From contig CABZXL010000003.1 in the NCBI GenBank assembly GCA_902529715.1, forward strand, positions 1 to 64,000: 64,000 bases of DNA, read 5' to 3'. The notes under the pieces are model-generated. The model made no database searches, had not been told where the DNA came from, and was given only the letters and a program-made list of their open reading frames with translations. A program made the translations under genes and the position numbers. Origin of the DNA: an uncultured Pelagibacteraceae bacterium (GTDB taxonomy: Bacteria; Pseudomonadota; Alphaproteobacteria; Pelagibacterales; Pelagibacteraceae). Position 1 is the first letter of the stretch; the number at the start of each line of letters is the position of its first letter. Shown one piece after another: positions 30,177 to 39,530 of the stretch.

Positions 30177-30293
30177 ATGAAAGAAAAAAAAAAGAAAAAA
30201 AATTCTATTTCATCAATATTTGTCAGGAAATATATTTACTATTATTATGCTTTTTTTTGGTTAATCCTAATTTCTTATCTGCTTATAAAGTAA
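30177..30293 (+). CDS. Putative 38-aa single-TM small protein (not in supplied track)
   Basis: atg aaa gaa ... aag taa translates to MKEKKKKKNSISSIFVRKYIYYYYAFFWLILISYLLIK; ends 6 nt before the 30300 ATG. Confidence 0.45.
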   Translation: MKEKKKKKNSISSIFVRKYIYYYYAFFWLILISYLLIK

Positions 30294-30299
30294 TATAAT

Positions 30300-31445
30300 A
30301 TGTATTTTGAACCGTCTAGAAAAGCGGCAATTAAACAATTAAATAATTTTATTGAAGAAAATCTTATAGAATATTCTAAACAAAGAAACTTTGATTATGG
30401 ACCAAATCAAAGAACAAATACTTCGTGTCTATCACCATATGTATCGCATGGCATAATCAGTGAAAAAGAAATTATTGATAAATCCTTAAAAAAAAACTCA
30501 TTCATAAAAAATGAAAAATTTATTCAAGAAGTTTTATGGAGAATTTATTGGAAGGGGTGGCTAGAATTAAGGCCGAATGTTTGGTCAGATTATTTAGAAG
30601 ATTTAAAAAAAATAAAAGAAAATTTCGAAGATAATGAAAACTATTTAAATGCGATTAGTGGTAAAACAAATATTGAATGCTTTAATTATTGGGTAAATGA
30701 GCTCAAAAATCATAACTATCTTCATAATCATGCAAGAATGTGGTTTGCAAGTATTTGGATATTTACTCTTGGTTTGCCTTGGCAATTAGGTGCTGAATTT
30801 TTTATGAAATATCTTTTTGATGGAGACTGTGCATCTAATACTTTGGGCTGGAGATGGGTTGCAGGAGTTCAAACAAAAGGTAAAAATTATGTTGCTTCGG
30901 AGTGGAATATAAAAAAGTTCACCAATAATAGATTTGACAATATTAAACTTAATGAAAACCCAGTTCCAATAGAAGATGATAGAAATTATACGATTTTGAA
31001 TAATGATTTTCTAAATGCAAATTTATCTGAGAATCAGCATCTGTTAATATTTGAAAATAATATGTCCTTCGAGCAATCTAACTTTAACTATCAATCATTT
31101 AAAAATATTTATTTTGTTTTTAATGGAAATGAATCTAGGCAAATAAAATTAGACGAAAAAGTTCTCAACTTTAAAAGGTCTCTTATAAATAATCAAATTG
31201 AAGATTTAAAAAATAAATCATTATATTGTAAAATGATTAATGTTGAAGATTTAAAAAATATGAAAGAAAATTTATTGGCTTTATATCCATCCGTTGGAGA
31301 AAATCTTGATTACATCAATTCAAATAATCTTAAAAATATTTCTTTTTTATACAGAAAAATTGACCAGTACTCTTGGAAATATTGCAATAAAGGTTTTTTC
31401 AATTTTAAAAATTATATACCAAAAATAATTCAGGAATTTATTTAG
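30300..31445 (+). CDS. Photolyase/cryptochrome FAD-binding-domain protein with unusual domain order
   Basis: RTNTSCLSPYVSHGIIS, EVLWRIYWKGWLELRP, HNYLHNHARMWFASIWIFTLGLPWQLGAEFFMKYLFDGDCASNTLGWRWVAG at the N-terminus; no N-terminal alpha/beta domain. Confidence 0.85.
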   Translation: MYFEPSRKAAIKQLNNFIEENLIEYSKQRNFDYGPNQRTNTSCLSPYVSHGIISEKEIIDKSLKKNSFIKNEKFIQEVLWRIYWKGWLELRPNVWSDYLEDLKKIKENFEDNENYLNAISGKTNIECFNYWVNELKNHNYLHNHARMWFASIWIFTLGLPWQLGAEFFMKYLFDGDCASNTLGWRWVAGVQTKGKNYVASEWNIKKFTNNRFDNIKLNENPVPIEDDRNYTILNNDFLNANLSENQHLLIFENNMSFEQSNFNYQSFKNIYFVFNGNESRQIKLDEKVLNFKRSLINNQIEDLKNKSLYCKMINVEDLKNMKENLLALYPSVGENLDYINSNNLKNISFLYRKIDQYSWKYCNKGFFNFKNYIPKIIQEFI

Positions 31446-31563
31446 AAGAGCATCTTTTAGAACAGTATTTTACTCGATCCCAGTTTAATTTCCATTTTTT
31501 TCTCCAAACAAATGATTTTTTGCAAACTAGACAGATTTTAGAGGGCAAATTTTGCTTTTTCAT
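31438..31563 (-). CDS. DUF2256-like Cys-rich microprotein, 41 aa (not in supplied track)
   Basis: Translation MKKQNLPSKICLVCKKSFVWRKKWKLNWDRVKYCSKRCSSK; CxxC...CSxxC and FxWRKKWxxxWxxVKYCSxRC pattern. Confidence 0.85.
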   Translation of the reverse strand: MKKQNLPSKICLVCKKSFVWRKKWKLNWDRVKYCSKRCSSK

Positions 31564-31910
31564 TTAAGTTGATTTTTATTTTTTAAAAATAAAAAGTATG
31601 CAACGAATTCATAAACATAGTGAAAAAGAAAAAAAAGAGGTTTTATCGAAAATACTTTTGCTAAAAAATTATATTTTGGAATCTTTGACCAAATGATTAA
31701 AAAAGCTTTAGCTCCCCCTATCACCTTTCCATCTTCGATAACATGAAGCCTTCTTAAAAGTTCTTCTTGTGATTTAGATGTCAATTTTAAAGCTTCTTCA
31801 TTATTTGTAATATCAACCCATTCTAAATTACTATCAGCAATTTTTTTGTAGTGATTTATCTCTAGTCTACAAACGCTACAAGAATTATTAAAAAAAACTT
31901 TAATTACCAT
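31560..31910 (-). CDS. DCC-type thiol-disulfide oxidoreductase (DUF393-like)
   Basis: VFFNNSCSVCRLEINHYKK... GAKAFLIIWSKIPKY. Confidence 0.8.
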   Translation of the reverse strand: MVIKVFFNNSCSVCRLEINHYKKIADSNLEWVDITNNEEALKLTSKSQEELLRRLHVIEDGKVIGGAKAFLIIWSKIPKYNFLAKVFSIKPLFFLFHYVYEFVAYFLFLKNKNQLK

Positions 31911-33396
31911 ATGTATTTTTATTTATGAATTTTTCAGCTTCTAATAATATTAATTTTTTTCTATCAAGTTTCATTTTATCAAAAATTCTTACCATCATTG
32001 AAAGTCTAGGATTTTTTAAAAAGAAGGATCTATTTCTATTTATAAATCTCCAGTACAATCCATCCATAGTGTTGCACCAATCACCTTTTTTAAAATCCAT
32101 CATTTTCATAAAATAACTTGATCCGCATATATATGGTTTTGTTGCAAAAATTCCTCCATCACTAAATAAACCCATTCCATAAACATTTGGTACCATCACC
32201 CAATCAGATGAGTCTACAAACATTTCCATAAACCATTTGTAAACAGCTTTGGGTTTTAACTCGCATAAGTTCATTATATTTGAGAGTATCATTAATCTTT
32301 CAATATGATGTGACCAGCCATGGTGTAATGAATTCTTAATTGCATAATCTAAAGGAGGTAAACCTGTTGTACCTTCATACCATGAGTTTTTCATCCTTCT
32401 ATTTTGTTTAAAAAAATTTCTTGTCTCCATTTCATCACTATATTTTTGATAAACTCCTCTCATAAACTCTCTCCAACCAATGACCTGCCTTACATATCCC
32501 TCTAGAGAATTTAGTCTAATTTTATTTTTTTTATGAAATTCTAAAATTTTAGAAATTATAAATTCAGGAGTTATAAGACCTAAATTAATATATGGACTTA
32601 GTGCACTATGAAATAGAATATTATTTTCTTGATGAACTGCATCCTCATAATCGCCAAATAAATTTGATTTTTCTTTTATGAAAAAATTTAAGAGTTTAAC
32701 AACATCATTGTACTCGGTTGCAAACCAAAAATTTTTGGTATTACCTGGATGATCCTTGAACATTTTTTCAATAATAGGTTTCAAATGCTTTGTATGTTTT
32801 GTTTCTGTTATATTTGGAAATTTTGGAACCTTTATATTTTTTGGAAGTTTTTTTCTATTATCTTCATCAAAGCTCCATTTGCCTCCTTCAGGATTTCCAT
32901 CTTTCTTCATTAAAATATTTAATTTTTGTCTTGTTCCTTTATAAAAAGTTGCCATGAAAGGTCTTTTATTTTTTGATAAGTAATCATTAAATTCTTCTCT
33001 AGAATTTAAAAACATCGGTGATTTAATTTTATTCCATATTAGATCATTTTTTTTAAAAAAATTTTGTAGCTTTTTTTCAAAAAACTTATCTTCAATTTCA
33101 AAACTTGTAATTTCTTTAATTTTTTTTGACTTAATGATTTTTTTAACTTTTTCCAAATAATCTTTTTTGAAATCACTTGAATCAATTTTAGTATATTCAA
33201 CTTTAAATTTATTTTTTTTCAAGTAATCTGCGTGTGATCTCATTGATGATAAAAATAGTAAAATTTTTAATTTGTGATGTTTTTCATAAGTGCATAATTG
33301 ATAATCTTCAGCCATAAAAAAAATATGGTCATCTTTAAAACTATTTAAATGTTGAATTGGAAATAGTTGGTTTCCCAATATAAAAAATAACTTCAT
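31900..33396 (-). CDS. Cryptochrome / (6-4) photolyase-related protein (FeS-BCP type)
   Basis: FFILGNQLFP, FLSSMRSHADYLK, GYVRQVIGWREFMRGVY, HHIERLMILSNIMNL, VPNVYGMGLFSDGG, conserved C in CELKP, YICGSSYF, DWCNTMDGLYW. Confidence 0.92.
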   Translation of the reverse strand: MKLFFILGNQLFPIQHLNSFKDDHIFFMAEDYQLCTYEKHHKLKILLFLSSMRSHADYLKKNKFKVEYTKIDSSDFKKDYLEKVKKIIKSKKIKEITSFEIEDKFFEKKLQNFFKKNDLIWNKIKSPMFLNSREEFNDYLSKNKRPFMATFYKGTRQKLNILMKKDGNPEGGKWSFDEDNRKKLPKNIKVPKFPNITETKHTKHLKPIIEKMFKDHPGNTKNFWFATEYNDVVKLLNFFIKEKSNLFGDYEDAVHQENNILFHSALSPYINLGLITPEFIISKILEFHKKNKIRLNSLEGYVRQVIGWREFMRGVYQKYSDEMETRNFFKQNRRMKNSWYEGTTGLPPLDYAIKNSLHHGWSHHIERLMILSNIMNLCELKPKAVYKWFMEMFVDSSDWVMVPNVYGMGLFSDGGIFATKPYICGSSYFMKMMDFKKGDWCNTMDGLYWRFINRNRSFFLKNPRLSMMVRIFDKMKLDRKKLILLEAEKFINKNTYGN

Positions 33397-33426
33397 TAGA
33401 AAGTTATAGGTTAAATAATTAAAAAA

Positions 33427-34269
33427 TTAATTAGATCTTTTGAAGCACTCAATAGTATTTTTAAGAAGACAAGCGATTGTCATTGGGCCAACACCGCCAG
33501 GGACAGGTGTTAAAGCTTTTGCAACTTTTGAAACTTCATCAAATGCGACATCACCCACTATTCCATTTTCTGTTTTATTTATTCCAACATCAATAACTAT
33601 TGCGTCTTTTTTAACCCAATCTCCTCTTACAAGCTCAGGTATTCCAACTGCAGCAACTATAATATCGCCTTTTAAGCACTCACCTTTTAAATCTTTTGTT
33701 TTTGAATGAGTAATTGTTACGGTACAATTTTCTTTTAATAAAAGTTGCGTCATTGGTTTTCCATTTAAATTTGATCTTCCAACAACAACTGCTTTTTTTC
33801 CACTTAAATTTGGTTCAATTTTTTTTATCATCAAATAACACCCAAGTGGTGTACACGGAATTGAACTTTCATAACCTGAGGATAGGTTTCCAACATTCAT
33901 TGGATGAAATCCATCAACATCTTTGCTTGGTAAAATTGTCTCAATAACCTTTTGCTTATCTATATGTTTTGGCAAAGGAAGTTGTACTAAAATGCCAGAT
34001 ACAGTTTCATCTTTATTAAGTTCTTCAATTTTATTTAAAACCGTTTTTTCCTCAACTGAATCTGGATATTTAATTACTTCTGATTTTAAACCTACCTCAT
34101 TCGCTGATTTTTCTTTATTCCTGACATAGATTTGACTTGGGGCATCTTCTCCAATCAAAATTACAGTTAATCCAGGAACTTTATTATATTTGGATTTTAA
34201 TTCAAAAACTTCTTTCTTTAGCTCTTCTCTTAATTCTGCTGATATTTTTTTTCCGTCTATTAAAATCAT
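33427..34269 (-). CDS. folD: Bifunctional methylenetetrahydrofolate dehydrogenase/cyclohydrolase
   Basis: LIGEDAPSQIYVRNKEK, GILVQLPLPKHID, VVGRSNLNGKPM, TPVPGGVGPMTIACLL. Confidence 0.97.
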   Translation of the reverse strand: MILIDGKKISAELREELKKEVFELKSKYNKVPGLTVILIGEDAPSQIYVRNKEKSANEVGLKSEVIKYPDSVEEKTVLNKIEELNKDETVSGILVQLPLPKHIDKQKVIETILPSKDVDGFHPMNVGNLSSGYESSIPCTPLGCYLMIKKIEPNLSGKKAVVVGRSNLNGKPMTQLLLKENCTVTITHSKTKDLKGECLKGDIIVAAVGIPELVRGDWVKKDAIVIDVGINKTENGIVGDVAFDEVSKVAKALTPVPGGVGPMTIACLLKNTIECFKRSN

Positions 34270-34272
34270 GGA

Positions 34273-34566
34273 TTAGTTAAATATTATTGGTGCTACGTAA
34301 AGCTTCATACACATTTCTATAAACCAGATCAACAAAAGAAGTATTATTGGTGAAATATCAAAAGCACCTAGATTAGGTAAAAATCTTCTAATTCTGTTCA
34401 AAATAGGGTCGGTTAAACGATATGTAAATTCTAATATTGAATAAACAAATCTATTTGATGTATTTAAAACGTTAAAAGCTATCAACCAACTTATAACTAC
34501 ATTTGCAATAACAACATAAGTATAAATTTTTAAAACTTGAAGCACTAAATAAAAAATAGCAATCAT
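34273..34566 (-). CDS. YggT family membrane protein
   Basis: VISWLIAFNVLN, LTDPILNRIRRFLPNLGAFDISPIILLLLIWF. Confidence 0.92.
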   Translation of the reverse strand: MIAIFYLVLQVLKIYTYVVIANVVISWLIAFNVLNTSNRFVYSILEFTYRLTDPILNRIRRFLPNLGAFDISPIILLLLIWFIEMCMKLYVAPIIFN

Positions 34567-35648
34567 TTCTTCTCAACATAAATAGACTGACTAGGAAATG
34601 CAAATGATGCACCATTTTTTTCAACAATTTGTTTAATTTGAATTGCCAATCTTTCCTTAACAGCCAACCACTCATCCCAATCATCTGTTTTTGTAAAACA
34701 ACGAATATACATATCAATTGAACTGTCTGCAAACTTATCAACCCTAACCGCATATCCAAGTTCAGGTTTATAATCTTCATTTTTTTTTATATAATCTTCA
34801 ATTTCATTTCTAATTGTTTTGAGTTGATCAACTGTTGAATCGTATTGTAAATTAATTATCCAACTAATAATCCAATTGGTTGTTTGGCTTACATTTATTA
34901 CAGCATTTTCAGCAAATTGAAAATTTGGAATTATTGCAATTGATTTATCAAATTTTCTTATAACGGTTGATCTAAATCCAATTTTTTCTACAATTCCTTC
35001 AATTATTCCTTCAACTAAAATCCAATCTCCAATTTTAAATCTTTTTTCAACTAATACTAATATTCCTGAAATTAAATTTTTAAATAAATCCTGTGCACCC
35101 AATGCAACAGCAACACCAAATAAACCTAAACCTGCAATAATTGGTCCAATTTTTATACCCCATAATTCAAGAACCGCGGCTATACCTAAAATAAAAATTA
35201 ATACTTTTAATGACTTAATAATCCAACCAATAAGTTCTCTTGTTAAAATTTTATTTAAACCACTTAATACATAAGAAACTGGCTCTATAATTTGATGCAT
35301 AACCCAAAAAATAAAAATGGTTATTAGAGTTCTATTAATTGTATCCACAATTTCTCTGCTCTCTGCAGAAAAAGACATGTAATAACTCGCAATAAAAAAA
35401 CCGATAACTATAGGCAAAAATCTAGCTGGCCCTTCCATTGCAGAAACAAAAGAGTCATCAAATTTATTTGTTGTTTTCTTTGCTATATTTTCTAATCTTT
35501 TAATAATAACTTTACTGATGATGCCTCTAAATATTAAAAAAAGAAAAAATATTCCAACACCAATTAATATCTGAAGAATATCAACACCCAAAATTCCTCT
35601 TTCCCAGACAGAAAGAAAAAGTGATTTAAAATTATTAAATAGTTCCAT
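34563..35648 (-). CDS. Mechanosensitive ion channel (MscS family)
   Basis: GLGLFGVAVALGAQDLFKNLISGILVLVEKRFKIGDWI. Confidence 0.93.
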   Translation of the reverse strand: MELFNNFKSLFLSVWERGILGVDILQILIGVGIFFLFLIFRGIISKVIIKRLENIAKKTTNKFDDSFVSAMEGPARFLPIVIGFFIASYYMSFSAESREIVDTINRTLITIFIFWVMHQIIEPVSYVLSGLNKILTRELIGWIIKSLKVLIFILGIAAVLELWGIKIGPIIAGLGLFGVAVALGAQDLFKNLISGILVLVEKRFKIGDWILVEGIIEGIVEKIGFRSTVIRKFDKSIAIIPNFQFAENAVINVSQTTNWIISWIINLQYDSTVDQLKTIRNEIEDYIKKNEDYKPELGYAVRVDKFADSSIDMYIRCFTKTDDWDEWLAVKERLAIQIKQIVEKNGASFAFPSQSIYVEKK

Positions 35649-35650
35649 TT

Positions 35651-36349
35651 TTAAATTTTATATAGCAAAAATTCTTCTTCTCCAGGACTAAAAATAAAAA
35701 TTTTTTTCCACTTAATTTTATTTAGTACTGACGAGGATTTTTCGCTTATACACATTAAATTGGTGTTCATCCAAAAATCATTTAATTTGTAACTATTTAT
35801 TAATTTTAGGAAACTCAAAGCACTATTTTGGGAATAAACATAGACTACATCTGGCATGTTTGATCTTAATTTTTCTATAAATTTTTCGTCTAATTGATAA
35901 TTAGGTTTTGAGGTGTAGTTAATAATTCTTTGCACATTGTATCCGAGTGATAATAAATTTTTATCAAGGTCATTTGAAATAATTTCTCCACTCACATAAA
36001 GCATTTTTCCTAAAGAAGAATTAAAATTTTGTAATATTAACTCTTTTAAATTTCTTACATTTCCTCCGGCTGTTATTACATTTTGAAATCCAAGACTAAG
36101 TGCTTTTTTCTCCGTTGCACTTCCAACACAAAAACAAATAATTTTTTTGTCAATCAGTTTTGTATCTAAAAATTTTAATGCATTAGCACTTGTAAAAATT
36201 ATTGCTTTATAATCTAAAAAATTTATTTTTTCATATTCAACTTTTTCAATTTGAATAACTGGCATATGTGAAACGTTATGTCCAAGATCTCTAAATTTTA
36301 ATATTAACTCCTCACTATCTTCCAAAGGTCTTGTAAACAAAATATGCAT
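35651..36349 (-). CDS. hemD: Uroporphyrinogen-III synthase
   Basis: LFTRPLEDSEELILKFRDLGH, IIFTSANALKFL, FCVGSATEKKA; adjacent to hemC. Confidence 0.87.
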   Translation of the reverse strand: MHILFTRPLEDSEELILKFRDLGHNVSHMPVIQIEKVEYEKINFLDYKAIIFTSANALKFLDTKLIDKKIICFCVGSATEKKALSLGFQNVITAGGNVRNLKELILQNFNSSLGKMLYVSGEIISNDLDKNLLSLGYNVQRIINYTSKPNYQLDEKFIEKLRSNMPDVVYVYSQNSALSFLKLINSYKLNDFWMNTNLMCISEKSSSVLNKIKWKKIFIFSPGEEEFLLYKI

Positions 36350-36350
36350 A

Positions 36351-37274
36351 CTATTTTTTATAACTCCCCTTAGATTGACTTTTTAAATTTTCTCCAATTT
36401 CTATTCCTAGTTCTGCTGCATGTTTTATATCTTTGGAAGACTTACAATAAAATCTTTCTTTTCCGTCTAAAGAAAAAAGTTCTCCTTCTAGTGTTATATT
36501 TTCATTATTTATAATTGATATTGCACCAACTGCAGTTTCGCAGTCTCCTTCTAAAACTTTAAGAACATTTCTTTCGGCTTGAGAGCTTTTAAAAGTTTTT
36601 AAATCATTTATTTTTTTTAAAAGATTTTTTATAAAATCATCATCACTTTTACATTGCAATGCTATAACTCCTTGCCCAGCACTTGGAATAATTTCATCAA
36701 TAGAAAAAATTTCAGAAATGTGCTCGTCTAAATTTAAAGAATTAATACCAGCATAAGACAATATTACTGCGTCATATAAATTTTCATTTAATTTATTTAT
36801 CCTAGTGTCAACATTGCCTCTAATTAATTTATAATTCAAATCATTTCTTTTATTTTTTAGCTGAAATTCTCTTCTAAAAGATGAAGTTCCTATTATTGAA
36901 TTTTTTTTCAAATCTTTAAATTTTATTTTATTTTTAGAAATTAATACTTCTCTAGGATCATTTCTTTCTAAAAAACAATTAGTTATTAATCCCTCAGTTT
37001 CATCTGATGGCATATCCTTTAAAGCATGCACCGCAATGTCAATTTTATTTTCTAATAATTCTTTTTCTATTTTTTTTGAAAAAAGTCCCTTACCTCCTAT
37101 TTCAGAAAGTCTATCTTTTTGATTTAAATCTCCTGCAGTAGTAATTTTTTTTATTTCAACACTCTCAATATTTAATTCTTTAGATGTTTTTAAAATTTTT
37201 TCTTTTGCTTTTTCAGCATATATTAAAGCTAATTTACTACCTCTTGATCCAATAATAATTTTTTTGCTTTTCAT
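36351..37274 (-). CDS. hemC: Hydroxymethylbilane synthase
   Basis: IIGSRGSKLALIYAEK, IAVHALKDMPSD, GTSSFRRE, RGNVDTRINKL, EGDCETAVGA. Confidence 0.96.
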   Translation of the reverse strand: MKSKKIIIGSRGSKLALIYAEKAKEKILKTSKELNIESVEIKKITTAGDLNQKDRLSEIGGKGLFSKKIEKELLENKIDIAVHALKDMPSDETEGLITNCFLERNDPREVLISKNKIKFKDLKKNSIIGTSSFRREFQLKNKRNDLNYKLIRGNVDTRINKLNENLYDAVILSYAGINSLNLDEHISEIFSIDEIIPSAGQGVIALQCKSDDDFIKNLLKKINDLKTFKSSQAERNVLKVLEGDCETAVGAISIINNENITLEGELFSLDGKERFYCKSSKDIKHAAELGIEIGENLKSQSKGSYKK

Positions 37275-37332
37275 TAAATTAATTTATACTCCATCTTTAT
37301 ATTTAGAATTTTAAATTAATAAAAACTAATTT

Positions 37333-38406
37333 ATGTCAAAAAAACCAGTAATTCTTGGAATAGAGTCTAGTTGTGACGAAACTGCAGTGGCTTTAATTAG
37401 AGAAAATAAGGAAGGTGAACCAGAAATTTTATCTAATGTAATTTCAAGCCAAGTAGATATTCATAAAGAATTTGGAGGAGTGGTTCCTGAACTTGCTGCC
37501 AGAGCACATATAGAAAAAATTGATTTAATTGCTAAAAAAGCATTAGATGAAAGCGGAATTAATTTAAATGAAGTAGATGCAGTTGCTGCAACCGCTGGCC
37601 CAGGTTTAGTTGTTTGTTTATCTGTTGGACTAAACTTTGGTAAAGCTCTTTCGATATGTTTAAAAAAACCATTTATTGCAATTAACCATTTGGAAGGGCA
37701 CGCATTAAGTCCTAAACTAAATTCAAAAATAAATTATCCTTACCTTCTGCTTCTTATCTCTGGAGGACATACTCAATATTTGTGCGTTGAAGAACTTGGA
37801 AAATATAAAAGACTTGGAACAACTATTGATGACGCAGTCGGAGAAGCATTTGATAAAACTGCAAAGTTACTTGGTATTGAATTCCCTGGAGGACCTAAAA
37901 TTGAAGAATTTTCTAAAAAAGGAGATCCAACAAAATTTGATTTACCAAAACCAATAATTAATAAAGGGGGTTGTAACTTATCTTTTGCAGGACTTAAAAC
38001 AGCTATTCTTAGAATTACAAAAAAAATAAAAACAGAACAAGATAAATATGATCTTGCTGCTTCATTTCAAAAAACAATTGAAGAAATATTATATAAAAAA
38101 ACTAAAATTGCTTTCGCAGAATTTAAAAAAATTTATGGAAACAAAAATAATTTATTTGTTATTGCTGGAGGAGTTGCTTCAAATAAAAAAATTAGAGATC
38201 GTTTAAATTTATTAAGTAAAGAAGAAAATTTTGAAACAATTTTTCCACCTATAGATTTATGTAGTGATAATGCTGCAATGATTGCATTGGTTGGTTTAGA
38301 AAAATTTAAAAAAAACCAATTTAATAATTTAGATTTTCCAGCAAAACCTAGGTGGCAATTAGATGAAAACGCCATTTTTTTAAAAGGAGCTGGTGTAAAA
38401 ATTTAA
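37333..38406 (+). CDS. tsaD: tRNA threonylcarbamoyladenosine biosynthesis protein TsaD
   Basis: ILGIESSCDETAVAL, NHLEGHALSP, LLISGGHTQYL, DDAVGEAFDKTAKLL. Confidence 0.97.
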   Translation: MSKKPVILGIESSCDETAVALIRENKEGEPEILSNVISSQVDIHKEFGGVVPELAARAHIEKIDLIAKKALDESGINLNEVDAVAATAGPGLVVCLSVGLNFGKALSICLKKPFIAINHLEGHALSPKLNSKINYPYLLLLISGGHTQYLCVEELGKYKRLGTTIDDAVGEAFDKTAKLLGIEFPGGPKIEEFSKKGDPTKFDLPKPIINKGGCNLSFAGLKTAILRITKKIKTEQDKYDLAASFQKTIEEILYKKTKIAFAEFKKIYGNKNNLFVIAGGVASNKKIRDRLNLLSKEENFETIFPPIDLCSDNAAMIALVGLEKFKKNQFNNLDFPAKPRWQLDENAIFLKGAGVKI

Positions 38407-38425
38407 TTAAAAATCAAGATAGATA

Positions 38426-39529
38426 TTAATAGAATGAAATTAATGATGACAATAATTTATGCTGATATCTCCAATTACCAAGTATATTAAAAGACATTGC
38501 GCATTCATAAGTACATTTACATTTTGATTTAATTATAAAATTTTTGATTTCTTTATTTTTTTCTGTATTCCAGAGTTTTAAAAAATCCATATCAAAATCT
38601 CTTAGGTCTCCAATTAGTTTATCTTCAAGTATTTCACAAGGATAAACTTTTCCATCTGGGGTTATAACGCCAAATAATGAAGATGCATGGCATGGGCTTA
38701 TATAGTTATTATTTTTATAAATTTTCTTTATTAAATCCCAAGAAATTTCATCCTTTTTATTATGAATTTTACCTTGAATTGTATTTGCATAGTTTACTAT
38801 TTTTTTCTGTTTCTGATATTCTTTTATTTTATTAGTAAGCCAGTCGTAGGCATTCAAAATTTGTTCAACTTTTTCTTTAGGTCTAGTATAAACACCCTCG
38901 TCTCTAACAAGACAACATTTAATAGAGTCAATTTTACAATCTTCAGTAAAATAATAAAAAATTTCTTTTATATTTGAACAATTTTCATGTGTAACTGTAA
39001 TACTTACTGAAGCATTTATATTTGGATTATTTAACTTTTTAATTATTTCATAGCTTTTAATACAATCGTTAAATAGATTTTTTATTTTTCTTACCGCATT
39101 GTGTTTTTCAGGAAGATCATCAATTGAGATTTGAAAATTAACTTCTATATCTTTATTAAACTTTGCTATTTCTTCTGCAAAAAATTTTATTCTATCTGGC
39201 AAACTTCCATTTGTTGTTACATAAATTGACTGTATGCTTGTATTTTTTATATATAACTTAGCTATCTCAACTATATCTTTTCTTGCAAATGGCTCTCCTC
39301 CTGTAAAGTTAACATTTAATAAAGTATCACCCATATTTTTTGTCATTTTTTCTATTTCTTCTAGTGTAAGTTCACCTTTAAATGTTTTTGGATTATCAAA
39401 ATCAATAAAACAAAAAGAACATCTTGCGTTACATCTATTTGTAAGAAAATGAATTAGGCTTACAGGTGTTTTTTTTTTAAAGTAAATATTATTTACAACT
39501 TTTGAAAATTTTGCTTTTTTTGTTATCAA
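38426..39529 (-). CDS. Radical SAM/SPASM-type protein
   Basis: HFLTNRCNARCSFCFIDFD (CxxxCxxC), NFTGGEPFARKDI, C-terminal CHASSLFG..GKVYPCE...CKCTYECA. Confidence 0.9.
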   Translation of the reverse strand: MITKKAKFSKVVNNIYFKKKTPVSLIHFLTNRCNARCSFCFIDFDNPKTFKGELTLEEIEKMTKNMGDTLLNVNFTGGEPFARKDIVEIAKLYIKNTSIQSIYVTTNGSLPDRIKFFAEEIAKFNKDIEVNFQISIDDLPEKHNAVRKIKNLFNDCIKSYEIIKKLNNPNINASVSITVTHENCSNIKEIFYYFTEDCKIDSIKCCLVRDEGVYTRPKEKVEQILNAYDWLTNKIKEYQKQKKIVNYANTIQGKIHNKKDEISWDLIKKIYKNNNYISPCHASSLFGVITPDGKVYPCEILEDKLIGDLRDFDMDFLKLWNTEKNKEIKNFIIKSKCKCTYECAMSFNILGNWRYQHKLLSSLISFY

Positions 39530-39530
39530 T

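Noticed and set aside
34472-34780. 102-aa minus-strand ORF overlapping yggT and mscS
   Set aside because: Out-of-frame overlap with two well-supported genes and no protein-like conservation
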